A stretch of DNA of 25,301 nt from JAWWBN01 sp033720955 (GCA_033720955.1 JAWWBN010000030.1:1-25301), one strand, 5' to 3'. Numbered from the stretch's first letter, positions 1 through 6,992 are shown. Notes: a model not told the origin generated them from the letters alone. Made by a program: numbers and translations.

Positions 1-276
1 CGGTTCGCGCTGGGCCGCGAGAGCGAGTCGGACGCCGCCCTCGGCGGCCTGATCAGAGACTGGGGCGACCAGGCGGCGTGCCAGATCGCCGAGGCCTACT
101 CCTTCCGGGGCAAGCCGGACCGCGCCTTCGAGTGGCTGGAGCGGGCCTATCGCCAGCGCGACACCGGGCTGGCCGACACGTTGGTGCGACCGCTGCTCGC
201 CCCGCTGCACCGGGACGAGCGGTGGGAGGCCTTTCTGGGCCGGATGGGGCTCAGGCGCCGAGAAGGTCCTGCTTGA
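1..276 (+). CDS. C-terminal end of a TPR-like protein (5' truncated by window edge)
   Basis: Frame 1 is open from the first base to a TGA at 274-276, giving the last 91 residues of a protein whose start lies outside the window. The visible part has the A-x-A-Y-x-x-x-G-x-x-D-x-A-F-x-W-L-x-x-A-Y pattern of a tetratricopeptide helix pair (residues about 29-50). It is followed by an acidic-aromatic segment ending in a short 'RW-x-x-F-L-x-R-M-G-L' tail. That combination is common at the C-terminus of Ser/Thr kinases or adenylate-cyclase-like proteins with TPR sensor regions in Acidobacteriota and relatives, but nothing upstream can be seen, so the parent protein is unknown. The last 26 bases overlap the 3' end of the convergent gene at 251-805. 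Confidence 0.7.
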   Translation, partial: RFALGRESESDAALGGLIRDWGDQAACQIAEAYSFRGKPDRAFEWLERAYRQRDTGLADTLVRPLLAPLHRDERWEAFLGRMGLRRREGPA

Positions 277-805
277 ACCTCTCGCCCGGGCCCGGGTCGG
301 GGCCGATCCAGCAGCGCCAGAGGGCGTCGGCGAACGCCTTGCCCTCGATGGTGCCCTTGGCCTCGCCGTCGATGACCACCCGCGTGCCGGTCCCCGGCAG
401 GTAGGTGAACGACAGCACCTGGCCGTCCTTTGCCGGGACCATCAGGTCGCAGAGCTCGCCGAACTGGGCCACCAGCTCCGCCGGGGCCTCGGGCGTGTTG
501 GCGGCGAGGCCGTCCGTCCAGCCCTTGCACACGTCCTCCTTGCTCACCCCCCGCTGCCAGTGCATCTCGATGTGACGAAGGGTGTCGGAGGCCAGGATCG
601 CCTCGGCGTCGCTCTGCTTCACCGGCAGGTAGAAGGCCGCCACGTAGACCTTGAAGATGGCCACCTTGCGCAGCGCCATCCCATTCAGGACCAGCGGCTG
701 GCCCTCCATCTGGATCGTGTCGGGCACCTCGACTCCCTTGAGCTCCCCGGCGAGGGCGGAGGTGGCGGCCAGGAGGGCGAGGCTGAGAACGAGAAGACGC
801 TTCAT
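251..805 (-). CDS. Secreted chalcone-isomerase-like protein
   Basis: This 184-residue protein begins with a clear signal peptide (Lys-Arg, then a Leu/Ala-rich core, cleavage likely after 'SALA' near residue 19), so it should be periplasmic or exported. The mature part has the features of the bacterial chalcone-isomerase-like family: 'G-x-x-L-V-L-N-G-M-A-L-R-K-V-A-I-F-K-V-Y-V-A-A-F-Y-L' near residues 38-60, then a 'I-E-M-H-W' strand and 'G-T-I-E-G-K-A-F-A-D-A-L-W-R-C-W-I-G' near the C-terminus. The bacterial members bind small hydrophobic ligands or have no known role; true flavonoid isomerase activity is not implied. The ATG at 805 is preceded by an A/G-rich Shine-Dalgarno-like stretch (AAAGGGGG) and a TAGAAT box at 840-835. 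Its 3' end overlaps the converging TPR gene by 26 bp. Confidence 0.85.
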   Translation of the reverse strand: MKRLLVLSLALLAATSALAGELKGVEVPDTIQMEGQPLVLNGMALRKVAIFKVYVAAFYLPVKQSDAEAILASDTLRHIEMHWQRGVSKEDVCKGWTDGLAANTPEAPAELVAQFGELCDLMVPAKDGQVLSFTYLPGTGTRVVIDGEAKGTIEGKAFADALWRCWIGPDPGPGERFKQDLLGA

Positions 806-834
806 GGCGGAAACCCCCTTTTGAGAACCCGGAG

Positions 835-840
835 ATTCTA
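835..840 (-). promoter_or_regulatory. Candidate -10 box (TAGAAT) for the chalcone-isomerase-like gene
   Basis: On the minus strand TAGAAT matches the sigma-70 -10 consensus at five of six bases. It would start a transcript near 828, leaving a leader of about 23 nt that contains the AAAGGGGG ribosome-binding stretch. No good -35 hexamer is visible at 16-18 bp spacing. Confidence 0.45.
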
Positions 841-908
841 CAGGCGACAGGATGCTCTTCTCGGCCGAGCCCCGAGTCCGACGGGAATCAGCATCGCGGT
901 GCCGGCTC

Positions 909-2885
909 CTACACCAATTCGGGGTCGGTGATGACCTCGACCAGGGCGGGACCCTCGTGCGCCAGGGCGGCCTCCAGGGCGGCGTCGAGATCCTCGGCTC
1001 TCTCGACCCGGATCCCCAGGGCTCCGCAGAGCTCGGCGTAGGCGGCGAAGTCCGGGTTGACCAGGGAGGTCTGCCAGACCTGCCAGTTGCCCGACCGCTG
1101 CTCCTTGGAGATCTTGCCCAGCTCGTGGTTGGTGAGGAGCACGTGGGTGATGTCCATGCCGTACTTGACGGCGGTGGTGAGCTCGCCCAGGTACTGTCCG
1201 AAGCCGCCGTCGCCGGAGACCGAGACCACCTTGCGGCCGGTGAAGGGCGTGCCCGGCTCGCGGGTGGCCGCCCAGGCCCCGAGCGCGGCCGGGAGGGCGA
1301 AGCCGATGGAGCCCAGGTAGCCCGACATCAGCACCGACTGCCGGGTGCACTCGAAGTAGCGGCCGAAGGAGTAGGTGTTGTTGCCCACGTCCACCGGCAG
1401 GATCGCGTCCTCGGGCACCGTCCGGTTCATCGCCGCGAAGACGGCCGACGAGCTCACGCCGCGGCCGCGCTCCTCGCCCAGCCGGCGCTCCTTCTCACGC
1501 CGCCAGACCCGCCACCGCTCGGCGACGTCCGGCCGCTGGTCCACGGTGTCGGCCCTCCCCCGCAGCCGCTCCTCGAGCGCCCGCGCGGTGACCCCGATCT
1601 CGCCCCAGACCGGCACCGCCACCCGGTGGAACTTCCCCAGGATCATCGGGTCGTAGTCCACCTGCACGATGGGGCGCTTCGGGGTGATGCCGGTGTGGTT
1701 GCTGAAGCTGGCGCCGAAGACGATCAGGGCGTCCGACTCGTTCATGAGCCAGCTCGCCACCGGGGTGCCGCTGCGGCCGAGGACTCCGCCCCCCAGCGGG
1801 TGGCGGTCGGAGATCACCCCCTTGCCCTTGAAGGTCGTGATCACGGGCGCGTCCAGCATCTCCGCCAGGGCCAGGACGCTCTCCATCTCGAACCGGGCGC
1901 CGTGGCCGGCGATCACCACCGGCCGCCGGCACCCCGAGATCAGCTTCACCGCGCTCTCCAGCGACTCGGCCGGCGGCGCGATGGTCCGGGGGGTCAGGCG
2001 GCCCTCCGGCCCTCCCGGTCGGGCCCCCTCCGCGGCCGGCTGGGTCTGCACCTCGTCGGGGAAGATCAGGTGGGAGACGCCGCGGTTCAGGATGGCGCTC
2101 TTGACCGCCAGGTTGACCAGCTCGGCGTGACGGCTGGACGGCAGCACCGGCTGCGACCACTGCGCCACCCGGCCGAAGGCCGCCTGCAGGTCCACCTCCT
2201 GGAAGGCGCCGGGACCGAGCACCTGGGTGTCCACCTGGCCGGTCAGGGCCAGGGCGGGTGAGCGGTCCACGTTGGCGTCCCAGAGGCCGGTGAGCAGGTT
2301 CGTCGCTCCCGGACCGGCGATCGAGAGACAGGCGGCCGGCCGGCCGGTGAGCTTGCCGTAGGCCGACACGGCGAAAGCCGCCGCGCCCTCGTGCCGGATG
2401 CCCACGTAGGTGAGCTTCCCCGCCTCCTCCTGCCGGCGCAGGGCGTCGGCCAGGCCCAGGTTGGAGTGCCCCACCATGCCGAAGACCCAGCGCACGCCCC
2501 ATGCGGTCAGGGTCTCGGCCATCACGTCGGAGACGGTCCGGGTGTGCTCCCGCGGCGGCTCGAAGCCGACGTAGATGCCGTCCTCGCGCACCTCCACGGG
2601 GTAGGTGGCCACGCCGTCGTCGAAGCCGGGTGCCTTGCCGGTGGTGGGGTGGTAGTCCCAGCCGTGCCAGGGGCAGCGCAGCAGACCGTTCTCGATGGAC
2701 CCCTCGCCCAGCGGCCCGCCCTGGTGGGGGCAGCGGTTGTCGAGCGCGGCGTAGCGGCCCTCGAAGCGGGTCATGCACACGGTCTGCAGCTCGCAGGTGA
2801 CCGGCTTGACCCGCCCGTCGGCCAGCTCCTCCGGCTCGAGCACCTTGTGCCAGACGCGGTCGCGGCTCGTCGCGGGCTCGGACAT
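909..2885 (-). CDS. Rieske [2Fe-2S] domain fused to a thiamine-diphosphate enzyme (pyruvate oxidase/acetolactate synthase-like)
   Basis: The 658-residue protein joins two modules. Residues about 10-110 form a Rieske ferredoxin-like domain with the cluster ligands C52-x-H54 and C71-x-x-H74 in 'RCPHQGG' and 'CPWHGW'. Residues about 115-658 are a full three-domain ThDP enzyme of the IlvB/pyruvate-oxidase superfamily: PYR domain with the catalytic glutamate E166 in 'RHEGAAAF', central domain about 305-440, and PP domain with the ThDP/Mg motif G558-D-G ... N586. Family knowledge allows decarboxylation of a 2-keto acid with carboligation or oxidation; the substrate cannot be read from sequence. The Rieske domain could carry electrons from the ThDP carbanion to an acceptor. 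The start at 2885 is set by a strong AGGAGGT. It appears monocistronic. The fusion is in one frame with no linker anomaly, so I consider it real. Confidence 0.9.
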   Translation of the reverse strand: MSEPATSRDRVWHKVLEPEELADGRVKPVTCELQTVCMTRFEGRYAALDNRCPHQGGPLGEGSIENGLLRCPWHGWDYHPTTGKAPGFDDGVATYPVEVREDGIYVGFEPPREHTRTVSDVMAETLTAWGVRWVFGMVGHSNLGLADALRRQEEAGKLTYVGIRHEGAAAFAVSAYGKLTGRPAACLSIAGPGATNLLTGLWDANVDRSPALALTGQVDTQVLGPGAFQEVDLQAAFGRVAQWSQPVLPSSRHAELVNLAVKSAILNRGVSHLIFPDEVQTQPAAEGARPGGPEGRLTPRTIAPPAESLESAVKLISGCRRPVVIAGHGARFEMESVLALAEMLDAPVITTFKGKGVISDRHPLGGGVLGRSGTPVASWLMNESDALIVFGASFSNHTGITPKRPIVQVDYDPMILGKFHRVAVPVWGEIGVTARALEERLRGRADTVDQRPDVAERWRVWRREKERRLGEERGRGVSSSAVFAAMNRTVPEDAILPVDVGNNTYSFGRYFECTRQSVLMSGYLGSIGFALPAALGAWAATREPGTPFTGRKVVSVSGDGGFGQYLGELTTAVKYGMDITHVLLTNHELGKISKEQRSGNWQVWQTSLVNPDFAAYAELCGALGIRVERAEDLDAALEAALAHEGPALVEVITDPELV

Positions 2886-2891
2886 CGGCTC

Positions 2892-2898
2892 ACCTCCT
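2892..2898 (-). promoter_or_regulatory. Strong Shine-Dalgarno (AGGAGGT) for the Rieske-ThDP gene
   Basis: AGGAGGT ends six bases before the ATG at 2885 (within GAGGAGGTGA). This fixes the start and keeps the N-terminal Rieske domain in the same translated product as the enzyme. Confidence 0.8.
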
Positions 2899-2915
2899 CA
2901 CGGGGCGGGAAGGTG

Positions 2916-2921
2916 ATTGTA
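2916..2921 (-). promoter_or_regulatory. Candidate -10 box (TACAAT) for the Rieske-ThDP gene
   Basis: TACAAT on the minus strand matches the sigma-70 -10 consensus at five of six bases, in an otherwise GC-only stretch. A transcript would begin near 2909 and run 24 nt to the ATG at 2885. No recognisable -35 element. Confidence 0.45.
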
Positions 2922-2945
2922 GCGGCCGGCCGGCCGGGCGCCGGG

Positions 2946-3155
2946 TCAGTTGCAGTGGACGCGGACCCAGCTCTTGCAGACCCGCCGGGTCTCGCGCGGG
3001 TCGTCGCCGGGCTTCAGGGCCTCGCTGGAGAATCGCTGGATCTCGCTGCGCGCCACCCGCGCCTGGCGCATGGCGAAGCGGATGGCCGCCACCAGGGCGA
3101 GAGGGTTCTTGCTGCGCGTGCGAACTTCGATCTCCGGATAGCGAGGATCGGTCAT
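2946..3155 (-). CDS. Small conserved hypothetical protein (69 aa)
   Basis: A 69-residue protein starting 'M-T-D-P-R-Y-P-E-I-E-V' with the look of a small, widespread family: a short beta strand, an Asn-Pro/Ala-rich helix ('N-P-L-A-L-V-A-A-I-R-F-A-M-R-Q-A-R-V'), a second helix with 'E-I-Q-R-F-S-S-E-A', and a 'W-V-x-V' end. I recall similar short proteins annotated as hypothetical in several Gram-negative phyla but no function is known. It has no signal peptide and no membrane segment. It follows the LytTR regulator gene on the same strand after 64 bp, so it could be cotranscribed, but a GGGAGAGGG purine tract and a small hairpin in the gap make independence possible. Confidence 0.6.
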   Translation of the reverse strand: MTDPRYPEIEVRTRSKNPLALVAAIRFAMRQARVARSEIQRFSSEALKPGDDPRETRRVCKSWVRVHCN

Positions 3156-3219
3156 GCCAGCTCGGATCTCTCCCTCTCCCTATATGACGCTCCGAGAGCG
3201 AAAAACGTTTCCCCCGTCC

Positions 3220-3969
3220 TCACAGCCGCTCTCTCAAGAGGGCGTACCCCGAGCGCGACAGGGGCAGCCGGGTGCCGTCGCGCAGGAAGACCACGCGGCT
3301 GTCCTTGGCGTACGGCTCGATACGGCGCAGGCGGTCCACGTTGAGGAGGTAGCCGCGGTGGATGCGCAGGAAACGGTCGCCCAGGAGACTCTCGAGCTCG
3401 GTCAGGGTCTGCTTCTTCCGGTAGGTGCGCTGGCCGCGGTGCACCTCCACGTAGTCGTCGCGCGCCTCGATCCAGTCGATCTCGACGGCCGGGATGACGT
3501 GCACCCGGGCGCCGTCGCGGACCAGCAGCCGCTCGAGCGGAGCGCTCTCCTCCCGGTGCCGGCGGGCCAGGGAGGCGAGGGACTGGGTGTCGCCGCGCGA
3601 GCGGCGCTGGCGCGCGCGCTCCAGAGCCTCGAACAGCCGCTCGGCGGAGAACGGCTTCAGCAGGTAGTCCACCGCCTCCACCTCGAAGGCCTTCAGGGCG
3701 TAGCGGTCGTGGGCGGTGGTGAAGATCACCTGCGGCGGACTGTCTAGCAGGTCGAGCACCTCGAAGCCGTTCAGCTTGGGCATCTGGACGTCCAGCAGCA
3801 GGACGTCGGGGGCCAGCTCCTCGACCTTCTTGACCGCCTCGAAGCCGTCGGCGCACTGACCCGTGACCCGGAAGCCGTCGGCGCGCTCGAGATACTGGCG
3901 CAGCAGATCCCGCGCCGGCGGCTCGTCGTCCACGATGACGACGGTCAGCTCCTCGCGGGGCTCGCTCAT
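3220..3969 (-). CDS. LytTR-family response regulator
   Basis: A 249-residue two-domain regulator. Residues 8-122 are a receiver domain with the acidic pair D14/D15, phosphoacceptor D60 in 'LLLDVQMP', T85 and K105 in 'YLLKPF'. Residues about 145-249 are a LytTR DNA-binding domain ('I-D-W-I-E-A-R-D-D-Y-V-E-V', then 'F-L-R-I-H-R-G-Y-L-L-N' and the 'L-P-L-S-R' strand). Members of this family bind pairs of imperfect direct repeats, and a suitable pair lies upstream of the operon at 6367-6401. Its ATG overlaps the stop of the kinase gene by four bases (ATGA), so the two should be translated together. It is the last clear member of the operon from 6323, and the kinase is its expected partner. Confidence 0.95.
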   Translation of the reverse strand: MSEPREELTVVIVDDEPPARDLLRQYLERADGFRVTGQCADGFEAVKKVEELAPDVLLLDVQMPKLNGFEVLDLLDSPPQVIFTTAHDRYALKAFEVEAVDYLLKPFSAERLFEALERARQRRSRGDTQSLASLARRHREESAPLERLLVRDGARVHVIPAVEIDWIEARDDYVEVHRGQRTYRKKQTLTELESLLGDRFLRIHRGYLLNVDRLRRIEPYAKDSRVVFLRDGTRLPLSRSGYALLRERL

Positions 3970-5066
3970 GGGGTGGTTCCGGCGGCCGTCGTGGGAGCCT
4001 CCGCGGCGGCCGAGGTCTCCTCCGGCAGTACGATCTCGACGCGGTAGCTATTCCCGAGGTCGCGGGTGGTCAGACGGCCGCCGCCGCCGTACAGGAGCTT
4101 GAGCCGCCCCCGCACGTTGTCGAGCCCGATCCCGGTGCTCCGGGCGCGCGGCCGGTCGGGGTCGCAGCTCGAGTCCACCGTCAGGTGGAGCCGGCGACCG
4201 TGGAGCAGCCCGCGGATCGCGACCCGGCCGCGCTCGGTCAGGTGGGCGATGCCGTGCTTGAGGGCGTTCTCCAGCAGCGGCTGGAGGATCAGGGCGGGGA
4301 CGGGTCGGTCCAGGCACTCCGGGTCGATCCGCTCCTCCAGCACGAGGCGGTCGCCGAAGCGCGAGCGCTCGACGTCCAGGTAGGCCGCCGCCAGAGCCAG
4401 CTCCTCGGAGAGCGGGATCAGCTCGGCGGCGCGCAGCTCCAGGCTCGAGCGCAGGAACTCGCCCAGCCGGATCGCCGTGCGCCGCGCCGCCTCGGCGTCG
4501 GACCCGCAGAGCGACGAGATGGAGTTCAGGCTGTTGAAAAGGAAGTGGGGGTCGATCTGGGCCCGGAAGGCCTCGAGCTCGGCCTGCTGGGCCAGGAGCT
4601 TGAGCTCGAGGGCTCGACTCTCGGCCTGCCGCGACGCCTCGAAGGCCAGCACCAGGTAGTGGACCGCCACCGCCAGCAGGTAGAGCAGCACTCCGGCGGC
4701 GAAGAAGAAGACCACCTGGTCGCGGTGCAGCTCGACGGTGCCGAGGCCGGGGCGCAGCCGCTCCAGCCACTCCGCCCAGCCGCGGCCGACGAGCTGCCAG
4801 AGGGCGGCTGCCGCGATCGCTCCCACCAGGTGGACCGCCGAGATGCGGAGGACGCCGGTGCGGCCGAGCGGATTGGCGCGGGCGGGGTACCACGCGGCCA
4901 GGCAGACGAAGGAGTAGAGCAGGAAGAGGGGCACCAGCAGCAGAGAGGACTCCAGCCAGTGCTCGGCCCGGGGGCCGGCGACCACCAGCGCGAGGCCGCC
5001 GCCGAGGAAGAGCCAGCCGGTCAGGTAGATCGCGAGACGCGACCGATCTCGGAGGATCGGGTGCAT
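3966..5066 (-). CDS. LytS-type membrane sensor histidine kinase
   Basis: The protein has 366 residues when started at the ATG at 5066, which overlaps the stop of the preceding gene by one base (TGATG); a longer in-frame extension to 5513 would run antisense-like through that gene and is rejected. Four or five membrane segments (about 11-31, 42-60, 72-92, 116-142) are followed by a coiled helix and the His_kinase motif with phosphorylated H174 in 'QIDPHFLFNSLNSI'. The ATPase domain has the N-box asparagine N267 in 'LLENALKHGI' and the G-box 'GIGLDNVRGRL' at 312-322. This is the architecture of LytS/YehU-type kinases, which pair with LytTR regulators such as the gene directly downstream. No extracytoplasmic sensing domain is visible, so the signal is probably sensed in the membrane or passed on by the two LiaF-like proteins encoded upstream. 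Confidence 0.93.
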   Translation of the reverse strand: MHPILRDRSRLAIYLTGWLFLGGGLALVVAGPRAEHWLESSLLLVPLFLLYSFVCLAAWYPARANPLGRTGVLRISAVHLVGAIAAAALWQLVGRGWAEWLERLRPGLGTVELHRDQVVFFFAAGVLLYLLAVAVHYLVLAFEASRQAESRALELKLLAQQAELEAFRAQIDPHFLFNSLNSISSLCGSDAEAARRTAIRLGEFLRSSLELRAAELIPLSEELALAAAYLDVERSRFGDRLVLEERIDPECLDRPVPALILQPLLENALKHGIAHLTERGRVAIRGLLHGRRLHLTVDSSCDPDRPRARSTGIGLDNVRGRLKLLYGGGGRLTTRDLGNSYRVEIVLPEETSAAAEAPTTAAGTTP

Positions 5067-5761
5067 CAGTTCTTGATGTCCAGCCCGGCCATGATCGCCG
5101 CGCCCTTGATCACCAGGGTCGGGCTGTCCGGACCGGGGGACTGGTCGGTGTTGTCGCTGTAGCCGCCCAGGATGGGGAGCAGGCCGTATTCGATGTTCCA
5201 GTCCTGGGGCACCCGGAGGTCGATGCCGCCCCACATGGTGAAGGCGTTGATCACCGCCGGGGACTCGCGGATCGAGGCCTGCCGCAGATCGAGCTCCACG
5301 CCGCCCATGATGGCGGTCAGGTCGGCGCCGCGGAAGTCGTCGCTCGAGCTGGTGCGCTCGATGCCGCTCCAGAGGGCGAACGAGCTGACGAAGGAATCGG
5401 CGTCGCCCCCCTCGACGCGGACGCGCCGGCGCAGCCCACCGGCCAGCAGGTAGGCGCCGGCGAGGATGAGGACGGCCGGCCAGAGGTAGTCGTAGGGGTA
5501 GATGTCCACCCACTCGAGGTTGGCGGCCAGGAACCAGAGGCCCACCCCCACGAAGATCAGCGCGAAGGCCAGGTCGGGAGTCCGGCGGCTGCCGATCTTG
5601 GTGAGCCCGATGGCGATCAGCACCACCGGCCAGAAGATCAGCAGCTCGTCGGCGTCCACCAGGTCGGTCTGGTCCAGGGTGAGGATCAGGCCCACGGCGA
5701 TCACCGCCAGGCCGATGATCAGCCGCACCGGGGAGATGACGGGGTGGTCAGCTCGGCTCAT
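5066..5761 (-). CDS. LiaF-like membrane protein
   Basis: 231 residues in two parts. The N-terminal part (about 12-110) has four hydrophobic segments in two repeats of the LiaI/LiaF-type pattern, each ending in a 'W-P-x-x-L-I-x-x-G' signature ('FWPVVLIAIG', 'LWPAVLILAG'). The soluble C-terminal part (about 118-231) has the beta-rich LiaF C-terminal-like pattern, with repeated 'G-G-V-E-L-D-L-R' and 'W-G-G-I-D-L-R-V-P' turns and ending 'I-M-A-G-L-D-I-K-N'. In Firmicutes LiaF restrains the LiaRS two-component system until cell-wall stress. Here the same type of protein sits directly upstream of a LytS kinase (one-base overlap), so a similar inhibitory or sensory role is a reasonable inference. 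It overlaps the previous gene by 14 bp. Confidence 0.88.
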   Translation of the reverse strand: MSRADHPVISPVRLIIGLAVIAVGLILTLDQTDLVDADELLIFWPVVLIAIGLTKIGSRRTPDLAFALIFVGVGLWFLAANLEWVDIYPYDYLWPAVLILAGAYLLAGGLRRRVRVEGGDADSFVSSFALWSGIERTSSSDDFRGADLTAIMGGVELDLRQASIRESPAVINAFTMWGGIDLRVPQDWNIEYGLLPILGGYSDNTDQSPGPDSPTLVIKGAAIMAGLDIKN

Positions 5762-6323
5762 GCTCGTTCTCCTTTCGTGTTGCCGGGCGGGCGCCGACGC
5801 CGAAGGCCCGCAGGGTGATCCAGACGCCGGCGGCGATCAAGATCAGCGGCCAGCCGTCGGTCAGCCCGATGCCGAAGAGGTCCAGGACGAGGACCTGAAA
5901 GAGGGCTCCCAGGCCGATCAGGAAGAGGGCCGAGCCGCGCCGCCGGCCGGTCTCGCCGGCGAGGAGCCTCGCGGAGCCCACCGCGACGAGGGTCAGGGGC
6001 CACGAGGTGCCCCAGTCGAGCCCGAGGAACTCGAAGGTGTTGATGAAGAACCAGACCCCAAAGAGGAAGAGAAGCCAGCCTCGCCGGAGCTCCCGCGGCT
6101 CCTCCTGCCCGAAGATGCGGGAAAGGCCGAAGGCGATCACCACCAGGGGCCAGAGACGCCCCACCTCGAAGGGGCGGACCAGGTCCAGCCGCTCGAGCAG
6201 CAGCGCCAGGCCCAGGGCCAGGAGGATCCCCCCGGCGATGAGCTGTGGAGTGGCGCGGAGCGCCGGGGCCGGATCGCCCTCCGGCTTGCGGGCCAGGTCG
6301 TCGTCGCTTCGTTGCTCGTTCAT
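5748..6323 (-). CDS. LiaI/LiaF-TM-like membrane protein
   Basis: 191 residues, polar N-terminus of about 25 residues, then six hydrophobic segments and a short charged tail. The membrane part contains three repeats of the LiaI/LiaF transmembrane pattern with 'W-P-L-V-V-I-A-F-G', 'W-P-L-T-L-V-A-V-G' and 'W-P-L-I-L-I-A-A-G'. It lacks the soluble LiaF C-terminal domain carried by the protein encoded next, so it may be a partner that helps place or anchor it. It is the first gene of the four-gene operon; the ATG at 6323 has a weak AGGG ribosome-binding stretch. The upstream region carries the candidate LytTR repeats. Confidence 0.82.
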   Translation of the reverse strand: MNEQRSDDDLARKPEGDPAPALRATPQLIAGGILLALGLALLLERLDLVRPFEVGRLWPLVVIAFGLSRIFGQEEPRELRRGWLLFLFGVWFFINTFEFLGLDWGTSWPLTLVAVGSARLLAGETGRRRGSALFLIGLGALFQVLVLDLFGIGLTDGWPLILIAAGVWITLRAFGVGARPATRKENEHEPS

Positions 6324-6366
6324 GCCGCAACCCTACGTCGCCGGGCGCCGCCTGGCACCCGCCGCG

Positions 6367-6401
6367 TCGGTGAACGGCGGTCCGGGGTCGGTCAACGGCG
6401 G
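6367..6401 (-). promoter_or_regulatory. Candidate LytTR-type operator: two 14-bp direct repeats, 21-bp period
   Basis: On the minus strand the repeats read CCGCCGTTGACCGA (6401-6388) and CCGCCGTTCACCGA (6380-6367), 13 of 14 bases identical and exactly 21 bp apart, two helical turns. LytTR regulators bind paired direct repeats of about 9 bp with a GTT core and 12-13 bp between them; CCGTT is also the core of AlgR sites. The near repeat lies 44 bp upstream of the first gene of the operon that encodes a LytTR regulator, which fits autoregulation. The divergent gene at 6433 could share it. Confidence 0.5.
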
Positions 6402-6432
6402 CCCGGCGACCGTGGAAGGTAAGGTTCGCGGG

Positions 6433-6945
6433 GTGAGCGACGTCGAGTTCCCGTTCCGGCCGTGGGTGCGCTCGACCTGTCGCCGCGCGATCGTCTGGGG
6501 CATCGGCGCGGTGGCGGTGCTGGGGCTTCTGACCTGGGCCTTCCGGACCCCGGCGAGCGCGCCCCTGGGTCGCGCCTTCGGGGCGCTGGTCTTCTACGGC
6601 TTCCTCTTCCTGGCGACGCTGGTGAAGATCTGGTGGACGGCCGGGCGACCGGCGGTTCGGGTGGCCGCCGACGGCCTGGGCTACCAGCCCCTTCACACCT
6701 TCACCGAGCGGCGTCTGCCCTACGATCGCATCCTCGCCTGCTCGCCCAAGGAGGGGACCCAGTCGCTGCGCATCCTGCACCGCAAGGGCGACCGGGCGCG
6801 GGAGCTCTTCCTGAACCTGGCCGTGGTCAAGGGGCGGCACCGGCTGCTGGAGGAGCTGGGCCGGCGGTTGGAGCAGCACGGGCTGGAGCCGGTGCCGGAC
6901 CGCCACGGCGCCTGGGAGAGACCCGAGGCCCGACGGCTGGGCTAG
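6433..6945 (+). CDS. Small membrane protein with a PH-like cytoplasmic tail
   Basis: 170 residues from a GTG at 6433. Two hydrophobic segments (about 20-36 and 48-64) are followed by a soluble part of about 100 residues with alternating strands and a C-terminal helix ('R-H-R-L-L-E-E-L-G-R-R-L-E-Q-H'), the layout of bacterial PH-like membrane-anchored domains. I do not recognise a specific family and assign no function. An in-frame ATG at 6322 would add 37 residues, but that stretch would run through the candidate operator repeats and is Gly/Pro-rich and hydrophilic, so the GTG with GGAAGG and AAGG upstream is preferred. It is divergent from the LiaF-like/LytS/LytTR operon and separated from the next gene by 62 bp. 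Confidence 0.65.
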   Translation: MSDVEFPFRPWVRSTCRRAIVWGIGAVAVLGLLTWAFRTPASAPLGRAFGALVFYGFLFLATLVKIWWTAGRPAVRVAADGLGYQPLHTFTERRLPYDRILACSPKEGTQSLRILHRKGDRARELFLNLAVVKGRHRLLEELGRRLEQHGLEPVPDRHGAWERPEARRLG

Positions 6946-6992
6946 ATCGTCCGGGGACCGCCGCGGCCGGCCGTCCGGACCGCCGGGCCGGC

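Noticed and set aside
852..2261. Open frame of 469 codons on the plus strand
   Set aside because: Antisense to the Rieske-ThDP gene, which has all its cofactor motifs; the plus-strand product has no recognisable motif.
3188..3205. CGCTC-CGA-GAGCG hairpin followed by AAAAA as a terminator
   Set aside because: For transcripts from the minus strand (the LytTR gene) the T-tract precedes the stem instead of following it; on the plus strand the stem is followed by A. It does not fit an intrinsic terminator in either direction.
5067..5513. Longer form of the histidine kinase from an upstream start
   Set aside because: The extra 149 residues lie in another frame of the LiaF-like gene, are Arg/Pro/His-rich, and the ATG at 5066 sits in a TGATG coupling with the upstream stop.
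6322..6432. N-terminal extension of the small PH-like membrane protein from ATG 6322
   Set aside because: The added residues would include a repeated S-V-N-G-G-P unit produced by the candidate operator repeats. The ATG also overlaps the divergent gene's start codon, and the GTG at 6433 has better upstream signals. Not fully excluded.
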